60,039 nucleotides of DNA from Planctomycetota bacterium (lineage in GTDB: Bacteria > Planctomycetota > Planctomycetia > Gemmatales > Gemmataceae), in assembly GCA_016195405.1 (NCBI GenBank), contig JACPZP010000111.1:1-60039 (forward strand), given 5' to 3'. This document shows, piece by piece, positions 1 through 7,944 of this stretch (position 1 is the stretch's first letter; every line of letters starts with the position of its first letter). The notes under the pieces are model-generated. The model searched no databases and was not told the DNA's origin. It saw only the letters and a list, made by a program, of their open reading frames with translations. A program made the translations under genes and the position numbers.

Positions 1-1
1 C

Positions 2-148
2 TTTCTTGTTCGTGTCCTTGAAAGCGACTACACTTCAAAGACGCGGAAAAGCCAAGGGATTTCGAATTTTTTTGAAGAATTCTTGAACGGACGACAGGAT
101 TACGCTTGGTTAGGGCCTAGCTTTGTCCCCAAGATTGAGCAAGAATGA
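2..148 (+). CDS. C-terminal fragment of an unknown protein (cut by the window start)
   Basis: An open frame enters from the left edge and stops at TGA 146-148, giving 48 residues with no start codon in view. The composition is protein-like, with mixed charged and aromatic residues, ending PKIEQE. It overlaps the 3' end of the convergent metalloprotease-like gene by 39 bases. No family is recognisable from so short a piece. A 48-codon open frame can occur by chance in this moderately AT-rich stretch, so this is a weak call. The upstream sequence would settle it. Confidence 0.35.
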   Translation, partial: FLVRVLESDYTSKTRKSQGISNFFEEFLNGRQDYAWLGPSFVPKIEQE

Positions 149-1048
149 TTCCTTGTCATTGCTCGGTCCGGAAATCTCGTCCGAAAACCAATCCGCAAAA
201 TTCGTGGGAACTTCGACGTTGTAAGTCTTCGACGCGCTTACGAGATTTCCCACCCGGTCTTTCATCGACGGGTAAACCGCCGAGCGATGGTTAACGCCCG
301 GAGTCGCCAGATAGGCGAACGAAAAAAGGTACGACTCAGAGAAGATTCGCAGTCCTAGAAAGTCGCAAAAACTCTCCTCGCATTGTTTCAGCGCCCAAGT
401 ATAAGCCAGAGAAAGATCTTGAGCTGCAAAAAGATCGTTCAGGTCTTTGCCGAAAAGCTGTTTATACTCGTCTTTGCGATTTGTAGCCTGCTCCTTGATG
501 CTCATTTCGATGATGGGTCTAAACTTCTCGTCCAGTTTTTGACTCTGCCAGGTCGTGTGTCCAAGCTCATGACCGGCCAGAGGCACCAAGAGCGGGTTAC
601 CAGATTCTGAAGCCGGTAGGCCTAGCAATACGAAACCAGGAAGAACTGGGATCGGCTTGTATACGTGAGGCGAGAAATTCCATTCGGACGAGACGATCAA
701 CTTGGTGTCGGGTCCCAAAACTTTGCGCGCCAAACTCAGTAATGGTCCGAAGATCTCGAAGCTGTTGCGTAAATTGGTCGAGCGTAGGATAAAGCCAAGC
801 AATGGAAGGTAACGAAAAATCTGCAAGAGCGATTCAGAGCACACAGTTTGTATTACATCGGCCTTGTTACCCTCAGTCAAAGACATCAAAAGCGTTAACC
901 GATCTTGAATCACACGTTCGAGCTGTACCAGCGCTTCGCGTGAGTGGTCGTACGGAAAGTCCGCATCCTTGAGGCCGTTGATTTCATGGAGAACAGCACG
1001 GAGGCGCCGACGGGCGAATTCAAGTGGCAACACGCTTTCTAACTCCAA
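110..1048 (-). CDS. Putative zinc metalloprotease-like protein (HELGH motif)
   Basis: Protein of 312 residues with an HExxH zinc motif, HELGH, at about residues 160-164. About 60 residues later comes a second acidic cluster, CEESFCDFLGLR (about 223-234), which could give the third zinc ligand as in gluzincins. No signal peptide is seen, so it is probably cytoplasmic. The only upstream start is TTG at 1048, because an in-frame stop lies just before it. That start overlaps the end of the upstream gene by 10 bases, so the two genes are probably translated together. Both lie downstream of the type III res gene on the same strand. Peptidase activity is inferred from the motif only; the substrate is unknown. 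A defence accessory role is a guess from position. Confidence 0.6.
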   Translation of the reverse strand: MELESVLPLEFARRRLRAVLHEINGLKDADFPYDHSREALVQLERVIQDRLTLLMSLTEGNKADVIQTVCSESLLQIFRYLPLLGFILRSTNLRNSFEIFGPLLSLARKVLGPDTKLIVSSEWNFSPHVYKPIPVLPGFVLLGLPASESGNPLLVPLAGHELGHTTWQSQKLDEKFRPIIEMSIKEQATNRKDEYKQLFGKDLNDLFAAQDLSLAYTWALKQCEESFCDFLGLRIFSESYLFSFAYLATPGVNHRSAVYPSMKDRVGNLVSASKTYNVEVPTNFADWFSDEISGPSNDKESFLLNLGDKARP

Positions 1049-1494
1049 TTTTCATCCGAGGACTGCATTTCAAGGTCTGACTGCTCGTGTGCCACTACGC
1101 TTTTTGCAAGGTGGGTACAGAACGTCCTGAGTACTGCCAGCCGCGGCTTGTCCGAAGTAGACTGAGATTCTTGAAGATCGTTGGCAAGCCGCCACGCCTC
1201 CGACGCGAGTTCCGGCAGAGTGTGGACTTTCGGAATTCCGCTTGCCGCAATTGCATTGCTGAAGACCGAGACTGTCGCTGGATCCATCAATGATCGTCGG
1301 TCTTCACCGCCCTCAATTTCCTCCGTGCTGTGCGCGAGTCGCTCACCAAGCGACTTGACGGCTTGCAATTCGGAGGACTTGCCCAACAACAAGTTGTCAA
1401 GTTCGACTGCGGCTTGGGAGGCCAAGAATGACAAACCGGGATCAAAAGCGTTCAAGTATTTCGTCACCACTCCATTTTTTGAATTGGTAGCCAT
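1039..1494 (-). CDS. Small helical protein of unknown function, paired with the metalloprotease-like gene
   Basis: Protein of 151 residues. The frame is open further upstream, but ATG 1494 is chosen because AAAGGAGGTG lies five bases before it, the strongest ribosome binding site on the left side of the window. The protein is predicted mostly helical, acidic and Ser-rich at the end, with no signal peptide or membrane segment. I recognise no family. It overlaps the downstream HELGH gene by 10 bases, an arrangement typical of interacting partners. A substrate, regulator or inhibitor of the peptidase are all possible; none is shown by the sequence. Confidence 0.6.
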   Translation of the reverse strand: MATNSKNGVVTKYLNAFDPGLSFLASQAAVELDNLLLGKSSELQAVKSLGERLAHSTEEIEGGEDRRSLMDPATVSVFSNAIAASGIPKVHTLPELASEAWRLANDLQESQSTSDKPRLAVLRTFCTHLAKSVVAHEQSDLEMQSSDENWS

Positions 1495-1755
1495 ATCAGC
1501 ACCTCCTTTACAACCGACACGTTCCATCGACGCTGAATTGGACGGTTGCAACAGAAAACAACTCCTTTCAATAGATCGGTTGGGCGAACCCGCTAACACT
1601 CATTTTTCACGTTTTGCGTAGTCTACCGTCCCACTTTCCGATTGCAAGGATGGACCGAAAAAAGTTCCAACCTCCCTTTTAACCACGACAAAGCCACCGG
1701 AGCTGCAGCGCCTCTCGCGTGTCCGTCTCCTGCCAGCACTACAGGCGCGGGAAGG

Positions 1756-4305
1756 CTAGTGCCCGGCCAATACCTCCAAATCCGCAAACAGCGTCGGTTG
1801 CAAACTCTCGTATTCGGTTTGCTTCACCTTGAGGTAGGCCCACGGCTTGCCGGTCAACGTCGTGGCGTTCTCGCACCAGAGCAAGGCCGCACGGTCTTTG
1901 TATGCCACGTTCACGTCTTCCATGCCCTTCGTCTCTGCCAAAAAATGATGACCTTCCGTGGTAACTAGGACGAAATCGGGTTCGTAGTGGCGCAGGTTGC
2001 CACTGGCGTCCGTGTATTCGATGATAAACGCGAACCGTTCCGGCAACTTGGCGAATCGCTCCACGTCGTCGGCGTTTTCGAGGAACCGGGCGAACTCCGC
2101 TTCAAACTTGTTCGCGCACGGCACCAGATTGAAAACGCATTTCGCAGCCTTAACGGTGGCGCGGGACCAGGGGAATTTCGGCGTTTGCGACAACTGTCGG
2201 CCGGCGTTGAGAAGTTGCGGCTGCAATTCCTCCACTACCACGGCCCGCAGTGCTTGCACGAAAGTCTTAATCGTGACGTACTGCGCGACATTGCTGCCGA
2301 TGGCCTTGACCATGTCCGGCGTGTCGATGTTGACCGGGCCGCCGAACGCTTTGCGTTCCAGAAAATCCCGCACCTTCGGGACCAGGTCCGCGAATTGCGA
2401 CGGCAGCTTCACTTCCTGCGCGATGCGCCGCGCGTAGTAACCGATCACCTCGGCCGCCGTCTGCGGCGCCGGAATGGTGTAGTCGCGTTCGATGATTTTC
2501 TGGAGGGTTAGCAGGTCGTAGCCTTCGTAACGGAAGTTCCGCGCTTCCTGGTCGGTTTCCTTGCGCGGAAGCACGGGACAGGAGAACGAGGCCACGTCGA
2601 GAGCAGTGATTTCTTCGGCCAGCGATTTCTTGCGGGAGAGGATCGGGCTTAGCACAGGCAGCGCAATGTCCTTGTCGAGTTTCTTTTCGTCGGGCCCAAT
2701 GGTGACGATTACCACCTTGTCCTTGCCAACCTCGAATGTGTCGAGCTGCAAGTCTTCTTCCCTTTCCAGCTTCTCGACAAACTCGATGAACTTCTTGTTT
2801 CCGATGACATCGACGCGCTCCGTGTAGCCCGTCCCTTGGTCGCGGAACATGAGCCGCAGGCCCCGGCCGACCGTCTGTTCGGGTAAAATGTTTGCCTTGG
2901 CTGTGTAAGGCCGCAGGCCAACGATTACCGTCACGCCTTGCACGTCCCACCCTTCCCGCAGCATGACGACGCTGACGATGCAATTGACCGGGCTTTTCTC
3001 ATCATCCACGTTGCGGGCGACGTACCGGGCTTTGTCGAGGTCTTTTTTGGATACTTCGCCGCTCTTGTCGGTGTGAATCACTAGCAGCCGGTCGGCGCCG
3101 AACTCTTCCGGGTATTTCTTTTGAAGCCAATCGCCCACGTCGTCGGCCTCCGTGGTGTCGTTCATCATGACGAAGAGCACGGGCTTTCGATTCAGCGGAG
3201 CGAGCTGGTCGCGGTATTCCCTCCACCGCTCGACGCCGGCCGCCAGGTAGGCTTGATACCGTACGCTGGCAATATCCGACCTTTGTTCCTGAATCCCTTT
3301 CGCCAGTCCCTTTAGCGGCCGTTTCACGATGCCGTCGAGGATCGCTTGCTTGAGCGGATAATCGAAAACCGTCCACGAAAACAACTGGCCCTTGGTGTGC
3401 CGCGGCGTCGCCGTGAAATCGAACTGCGCGGCCAAACCGCCCGTCACGTCCGCGTGCAGCCGGCGGACGGTTTGATTCCACTCGCTCTCTTCATCGTGTG
3501 TATGGTGGGCTTCGTCATTGACGACTACAAGGGGCTCTTGGCGCGCCACCAAGCGGGGAATGAAATCCTCGACTTCCATTCCGGCCGCCGGCGGCTTTGG
3601 GCCAAGCATGGCCGTCATAACCTCCGGTTCGCCGCTGTTCTCCGCCTTCGATTCGTAGAGCTGGTGAATGTTGGTGAGGTAGAGCGCGCCCGTTGAGCTG
3701 GCCCGTTCCGCTTCGCCGCGCATGTAGCACTGGAAATCCCAGAAAATCCGCAGCTCGTCGGGTATCACGGGGTCAAGTTGAAAGACGCGGCCCCCGCCGA
3801 AGTCGGTGCGCAGCCGCTCGAAGACGATCACGTTGGGAGCGATGAGCAGGAACGCTTTGGCGTAATCGTCGCTCGCTTCGGCCACAGCGTTGAAATACTG
3901 CCAGGCAATCGCCAGCACCATCACCTTCGTCTTGCCGCTGCCCGTCGCCATCTTGACGCAGTAGCGGGCGAAATCGTCGTACTGGAGCAGTTTCAGTTCC
4001 TTGACGTGGGCGTAACTCTCGATCAGGCCCTTTTGATTGCGAACCCTGGCGATTTCAAAAAGGTAGATCAGCGTTTCGACGGCGTAGCGCTGGGACCAGT
4101 GGTAAGCAAACTTGCGGCCGTTCGCCAGGCGATGGTCGGTGTGAAACCAGTAGTTTAGCAGCTTGCGGCTTGTTTCGGTTGCGCCCTGGTATCCACCGTC
4201 GCGCCATTGGCCGACCTTTTCCCGGATAGCTAGAACACACGGCGCCGTGGTGACACTCACGTCGAAAAGTGTCGGATTCGCGGAGCTTGTCTTGCGTTTG
4301 CCCAT
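1756..4305 (-). CDS. res: Type III restriction endonuclease subunit Res
   Basis: Helicase-nuclease subunit of a type III restriction enzyme. In such enzymes it acts with Mod, using ATP to communicate between two inversely oriented sites before cutting. The Walker A motif is MATGSGKT (about residues 119-126) and Walker B is DEAHH (about 264-268). The helicase C-terminal half carries SVVMLREGWDVQGV and QTVGRGLRL. A PD-(D/E)xK-type nuclease signature, EPDF then AETKG, is near the C-terminus. The length (849 residues) is normal for Res. ATG 4305 is preceded by GAGGA at good spacing. A GTG at 4320, overlapping the mod stop as GTGA, is the alternative and would add five residues. It lies directly downstream of mod, so the pair is one operon. 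It appears intact. Confidence 0.93.
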   Translation of the reverse strand: MGKRKTSSANPTLFDVSVTTAPCVLAIREKVGQWRDGGYQGATETSRKLLNYWFHTDHRLANGRKFAYHWSQRYAVETLIYLFEIARVRNQKGLIESYAHVKELKLLQYDDFARYCVKMATGSGKTKVMVLAIAWQYFNAVAEASDDYAKAFLLIAPNVIVFERLRTDFGGGRVFQLDPVIPDELRIFWDFQCYMRGEAERASSTGALYLTNIHQLYESKAENSGEPEVMTAMLGPKPPAAGMEVEDFIPRLVARQEPLVVVNDEAHHTHDEESEWNQTVRRLHADVTGGLAAQFDFTATPRHTKGQLFSWTVFDYPLKQAILDGIVKRPLKGLAKGIQEQRSDIASVRYQAYLAAGVERWREYRDQLAPLNRKPVLFVMMNDTTEADDVGDWLQKKYPEEFGADRLLVIHTDKSGEVSKKDLDKARYVARNVDDEKSPVNCIVSVVMLREGWDVQGVTVIVGLRPYTAKANILPEQTVGRGLRLMFRDQGTGYTERVDVIGNKKFIEFVEKLEREEDLQLDTFEVGKDKVVIVTIGPDEKKLDKDIALPVLSPILSRKKSLAEEITALDVASFSCPVLPRKETDQEARNFRYEGYDLLTLQKIIERDYTIPAPQTAAEVIGYYARRIAQEVKLPSQFADLVPKVRDFLERKAFGGPVNIDTPDMVKAIGSNVAQYVTIKTFVQALRAVVVEELQPQLLNAGRQLSQTPKFPWSRATVKAAKCVFNLVPCANKFEAEFARFLENADDVERFAKLPERFAFIIEYTDASGNLRHYEPDFVLVTTEGHHFLAETKGMEDVNVAYKDRAALLWCENATTLTGKPWAYLKVKQTEYESLQPTLFADLEVLAGH

Positions 4306-4316
4306 CTGGCAATTCC

Positions 4317-6323
4317 TCACTTCGCCTTAACCTTCACGGTCTTGGTGGTATCGTTGCCCAGAATGTCGATAACCTTGACGACGATGCGATACTCGCCGGC
4401 TTCGGCGTATTCGTGCGCTGTTTCGAGGGGTAGCTTGTTGTCTTTGCGTGTGCGGAACGCCTGCCATTGGTTGTGAAAGGTGTCGCTTTTGTTGTCCCAG
4501 TCCACTGCCCAGTAGTCGATCCACTGCGACCAGTGCTTGACGGCTTGCCGCACGTCCTCGGGCACGTCGTCGGGCGGAATGACGAAATCACTCAAGGTGA
4601 GCGTCACTTTCTGCCCCTTGGTCTTGACGCCCACCGAGAGCGCGGCCAGCTCGAAGAACTTGATTTCGCCTTGCTCGACGGCCCGCTTGTCCATCACGTC
4701 GCGGGGAATGCGCTTGAAGGCCATCAGGATGTTGGCGTCGTGAGCTTGTTGTTTGGCGACTTCGTTCAGCTCGAAGGCGAAGTCCCAACCCAGAACATCG
4801 ACGCCGTTCGTCGTGGGTGCGTCCTTGCCGGTTCCCATAGCTTTCTTGAACTCGACCGCGATTTGCTTCACGTCACCGACGGTGACCGGTGCCTCGACGC
4901 CGCCGACGTGGACCATACGGCCCCCCTTGACGCCGTGCAGCCAGGTCCGACCGCTGATCGGAGTGGCGCTATACAGTTTCAGGATGAACTCGACGTAGCC
5001 CCGGTGCCGTTGGTCCGCTTGTCCGGGCGTTTCCGGTCCGTCCTTGGCGAATTGGCCGGTCTGCCAGAGCTGGCGTTCGTACTTGCCCAGGTTTTGCACT
5101 ACGAACGGCCGCACGCCTTCGATGCACAAGAGCCGCTTGCGGGTTGTGTGAATGGCGAATCGGCCCAAATCGCACGCGATCCAACGGCGGTTCAGTTTCT
5201 CCGCAACGGCGGCTGTGGTGCCGCTGCCGGCGAAGCAATCCAATATAAGGTCACCTTCGTTGGAGGAAGCCTTGATAATGCGTTGAAGAAGGGCTTCGGG
5301 TTTTTGGGTCGGAAAATCCAAACGCTCCTTTGCCATTGGGTTAACAATGGGTATGTCCGTCCAAATGTTCTGAATCACCTGCCCTGGATAGGTATCTTCA
5401 TAGATTTTGCGGTAAATCCTTCCTTTGTTTTCCTTTGGCATGACGAGTTCATTATTCTGGAACATTTCTTCCATTCGCTCTTTCGAGTAGAGCCAGCCCA
5501 AAGGGGGTGATTCAACACCGTGAAACCTGTATTGGAGATTGGGGCGATTCAGCGGATTGACTAACGGAGACTTGCGGTACTTTCGTCCGTCACCATCATC
5601 ACAAGTAAAGCGCTCTTGGATGTACTGCCGTGTATTTGCGTCTTCTTTGGAAAACTCCGGGTTGAAAACATAGTCAGGAGATTTTGAATAGTAGAACAAA
5701 GTGTCATTGGTGATACCGAATTGCTTGGACAACCACGCAGATGCCTGTTTTCGACGCCACACGATTTCATTGATGAAGTTCTCTGGTCCAAACACTTCAT
5801 CCAGGATCGCCCTGGCGTAATGCCCGACGTGCCAATCGAGATGCACGTAAATGCAACCAGTTTCCGCCAGCAATTCGTGAAGCAGTACCACTGTCTCGTA
5901 AAACCATTGCAAATACGAATCAATCCCACGCCCCCAAGTGTCACGGTACGCCTTTTGCTCGATAATGCTTGGCTCTTTGGTAAATGCAATGGCGTCGCTG
6001 TCTTCCTCGTCAGCGTCGGGAACGCTGGCCGTAAACGAAAAATCGGCCCCGGTGTCAAACGGCGGGTCAATGTAAATCAGGTTGACCTTGCGGGCAAACT
6101 CCGGCAAAAGCGAAGGCAATACGTATTTCTTGTCGCCCCATATCAGGCGGTTCCGCCAGGGCTTTTCCTGCTCCGCCAGCTGGAACAGGCTGCGGCTGCG
6201 GTCCTGCACCGATTCGTTTACCGTCTCAATGGTTTGAAACGGCAACGCCACTCGCAACGCTGCAACGCGGTTGCCCTTGGCGTCGTACTTGCCGTCCCAG
6301 ATCAACTCGGTTTTCGTGGGCAT
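4317..6323 (-). CDS. mod: Type III restriction-modification DNA methyltransferase subunit Mod
   Basis: N6-adenine DNA methyltransferase of 668 residues that methylates the recognition site and gives the complex its specificity. The catalytic DPPF motif (residues 86-89) precedes the S-adenosylmethionine-binding FAGSGT motif (364-369), the beta-class order found in type III Mod proteins. The N-terminus, MPTKTELIWDGKYD, is typical of the family. The region between the motifs, about residues 100-350, contains the variable target-recognition part, and the roughly 290 C-terminal residues are extra. ATG 6323 opens the operon. The stop overlaps or nearly touches the res start. The target sequence cannot be read from the protein. 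Confidence 0.93.
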   Translation of the reverse strand: MPTKTELIWDGKYDAKGNRVAALRVALPFQTIETVNESVQDRSRSLFQLAEQEKPWRNRLIWGDKKYVLPSLLPEFARKVNLIYIDPPFDTGADFSFTASVPDADEEDSDAIAFTKEPSIIEQKAYRDTWGRGIDSYLQWFYETVVLLHELLAETGCIYVHLDWHVGHYARAILDEVFGPENFINEIVWRRKQASAWLSKQFGITNDTLFYYSKSPDYVFNPEFSKEDANTRQYIQERFTCDDGDGRKYRKSPLVNPLNRPNLQYRFHGVESPPLGWLYSKERMEEMFQNNELVMPKENKGRIYRKIYEDTYPGQVIQNIWTDIPIVNPMAKERLDFPTQKPEALLQRIIKASSNEGDLILDCFAGSGTTAAVAEKLNRRWIACDLGRFAIHTTRKRLLCIEGVRPFVVQNLGKYERQLWQTGQFAKDGPETPGQADQRHRGYVEFILKLYSATPISGRTWLHGVKGGRMVHVGGVEAPVTVGDVKQIAVEFKKAMGTGKDAPTTNGVDVLGWDFAFELNEVAKQQAHDANILMAFKRIPRDVMDKRAVEQGEIKFFELAALSVGVKTKGQKVTLTLSDFVIPPDDVPEDVRQAVKHWSQWIDYWAVDWDNKSDTFHNQWQAFRTRKDNKLPLETAHEYAEAGEYRIVVKVIDILGNDTTKTVKVKAK

Positions 6324-6661
6324 GGGTTCAAGGTTGGTAAAGGGATGCCGTTGAGAAACACCGCGTTAGCATTGTCTTTCGCGGTCGCCGCGTCAAGCGG
6401 CGGACCGCGTTTCTTGTCCTTTCTAGGAAACACACACGCGGGGGGGATTAAATCTCTGGCATCGCGAGCCGTAGACCGCTCGCCACGGTGCGCGAATTAT
6501 CGCGAAATTGAGGTAGGGGGGCCTAATCCGAGATCCGGCTTCTAGAATCTCACCATCGGGAGCGCGGGAGTCATGACCCGCGAGGCCTGCCCCTGTCGTT
6601 GTTTTCCTCGACTCCACACGGCGGCAGGGCAGGCTTTGCCCGAAGCGTGGAGTCAAACCAG
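6324..6661. other. Divergent intergenic region between mod and an HTH gene, with palindromes
   Basis: No gene is supported here. The region separates mod (minus strand) from the gene starting at 6662 (plus strand), so it should hold both promoters. Visible structure: an interrupted palindrome at 6564-6581 centred on GTCATGAC, flanked by GCGGG and CCGC, and a nested stem at about 6610-6654 (ACTCCAC with GTGGAGT, and inside it GGGCA with TGCCC) just before the GTG start. Either could be a regulator site; this is inference. No clear -35/-10 pair was found by eye. Confidence 0.45.
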
Positions 6662-7306
6662 GTGAAATCGGAGCGAATCCGCGCCCTGTTTGAGGAATTG
6701 ACCCCTAGCGGCAGGGAAATCGTATTACTTGAACTTGCAAAGCGCTTCTGTCGCGAGAATTCCGCTGAGCGAATAGGCTATGTTGTCGGCCAGATCGGGT
6801 CTTTCCCTCACTTCATGTCCCCTGAAGAATTGGAGTCCCTGCGAAAGTTTGAGCGGTACCTTAACGCGCTGCCTGATGAACAGGTCGCGATTATTGACGA
6901 CGAAGAAATGCGGATCATCCATGAAGCGGCAGCTGAGGAAGAGCGAAAAAGAAAGGAACGGCTGATACGTAATACAGAGGAGGGGGAAGTTGGCAGGTCG
7001 TGCTATGCGATGCTTAAGGGAATCGAATGCCTGATTGAATCTTCGAAGCGTTCGTTCAGTCGAGCGGAAGCAGCACGTTTCTTGAATAAGAGTCCGAGTC
7101 AAATTTCACGAGCAATTGCGTCTAGGAATCTTGAGAGTAACGGGAAAAAACGAACGAAATTCCTAAAGGTTCGAAGAAAAAGCTTACTTGCCAGGGCGCT
7201 TGAAATAGCCGGTAAACTCGCTGAAAGGTGCAAGTCACCGAAACTCATTTCCGAAGTAAGTCGTCTGAAAACGCGTGCATTTCCCGTGCATTTGATTCCG
7301 GATTGA
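6662..7306 (+). CDS. Putative DNA-binding protein of unknown function
   Basis: Protein of 214 residues. The frame is open from 6599 (TTG), but GTG 6662 is preferred because GGAG lies nine bases before it and the extra N-terminal residues are low-complexity. A charged helical stretch (EEERKRKERL) is followed by a helix-turn-helix-like segment, RAEAARFLNKSPSQISRAI (about residues 146-164), then a basic tail. This resembles winged or Xre-like DNA-binding modules, but no exact family is recognised. It lies divergent from the R-M operon and could regulate it, or belong to the mobile element on its right. The DNA here is visibly more AT-rich than the core genes, consistent with transfer. Confidence 0.6.
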   Translation: MKSERIRALFEELTPSGREIVLLELAKRFCRENSAERIGYVVGQIGSFPHFMSPEELESLRKFERYLNALPDEQVAIIDDEEMRIIHEAAAEEERKRKERLIRNTEEGEVGRSCYAMLKGIECLIESSKRSFSRAEAARFLNKSPSQISRAIASRNLESNGKKRTKFLKVRRKSLLARALEIAGKLAERCKSPKLISEVSRLKTRAFPVHLIPD

Positions 7307-7320
7307 CCCATTTATTATAG

Positions 7321-7359
7321 TTGCCTGTCGTTAGCTAACTACTCGGGGTAGACAGGCAA
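7321..7359. repeat. Nested inverted repeat reaching into a start codon
   Basis: Perfect 9-bp arms TTGCCTGTC (7321-7329) and GACAGGCAA (7351-7359) flank a 21-base centre that itself contains the perfect palindrome GTTAGCTAAC (7330-7339). The last base of the right arm is the A of the ATG of the next gene. It could be an operator for one of the DNA-binding proteins nearby, a recombinase site, or an RNA hairpin that hides the start codon. The sequence shows only the symmetry. Confidence 0.65.
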
Positions 7360-7586
7360 TGAACTCACAGCACATAACCGTAGGCAAACTCGCCAGTCAG
7401 CTAAAAGCCCCACCGTGGCTCGTCCGCCGCATCGTGGACAGCCTAAGCGGAAGTGAAATCCAGCGCGCTGGCCTTTATCGGCTTGTACCCCTTTCGCTTG
7501 TTGACGGGATCAAAGCCGAACTCGCTAAGCGGAAATCCCATGCGCAAAAGACACCTGAGAAATCAAATGCTGACCGAAATGCGTGA
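7359..7586 (+). CDS. Small putative DNA-binding protein
   Basis: Protein of 75 residues. The segment TVGKLASQLKAPPWLVRRIV near the N-terminus reads like the first helices of a MerR/excisionase-type helix-turn-helix, and RAGLYRLVPLSLVDGIKAEL like the following wing and helix. The C-terminus is basic. ATG 7359 lies within the right arm of an inverted repeat, so autoregulation is possible. The next gene starts inside its 3' end, suggesting coupled translation. It is probably a regulator of the integrated element. The family assignment is by eye only. Confidence 0.55.
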   Translation: MNSQHITVGKLASQLKAPPWLVRRIVDSLSGSEIQRAGLYRLVPLSLVDGIKAELAKRKSHAQKTPEKSNADRNA

Positions 7587-7836
7587 CCAGCTTTCTCCGT
7601 CGATGCCAGGGAAGGCGACCCTGGAACCGCTCCTAGTCGATGCCCGGTGCGCCGCTGCCATGCTTTCGATTAGCCCGGCGACCTTCTGGCGCTGGGTTTC
7701 TTCTGGCGAGCTGGGCCCGGCGGGAATGAAAAAAGGCGGGCGGCGTCTTTGGGCCCTGGCCGAATTGCGCGCCTGGGTTGTTGCGGGAATGCCCGACCGT
7801 CTTGCATGGACCGCGCAGCGAAACGGCCAGGGTTAA
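7567..7836 (+). CDS. Helix-turn-helix (AlpA/excisionase-like) protein
   Basis: Protein of 89 residues if it starts at ATG 7567; the frame is open back to 7453, and later ATGs at 7579 and 7603 are possible. The core, LLVDARCAAAMLSISPATFW, followed by RWVSSGELGPAGMKKGGRRLW, matches the winged helix pattern of phage AlpA/Xis-type DNA-binding proteins. In integrative elements these proteins set the direction of integrase action or switch on excision genes. It overlaps the preceding small gene by 20 bases. A hairpin surrounds its stop codon. Function is inferred from the fold and from the integrase further right. Confidence 0.7.
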   Translation: MLTEMRDQLSPSMPGKATLEPLLVDARCAAAMLSISPATFWRWVSSGELGPAGMKKGGRRLWALAELRAWVVAGMPDRLAWTAQRNGQG

Positions 7837-7851
7837 GGGTCCTGGCCGTTT
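7821..7851 (+). terminator. Possible terminator hairpin around a stop codon
   Basis: Perfect 11-bp arms AAACGGCCAGG (7821-7831) and CCTGGCCGTTT (7841-7851) are separated by 9 bases that include the TAA stop (7834-7836). Only three T residues close the hairpin, so it is at best a weak intrinsic terminator. It could equally be a recombination or binding site. Confidence 0.4.
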
Positions 7852-7944
7852 GGTCACTCATGGCCGCGGCTGTCGGCGCCAGCTTGTCAGGCTGGTAGTG
7901 TCGGCTGGCAGCCCGGCCTCCCCATACTGGGAGTTGCTTCATTC

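Noticed and set aside
4467..5510. Long plus-strand ORF (347 residues) opposite mod
   Set aside because: It is the antisense shadow of the Mod methyltransferase, which has all family motifs.
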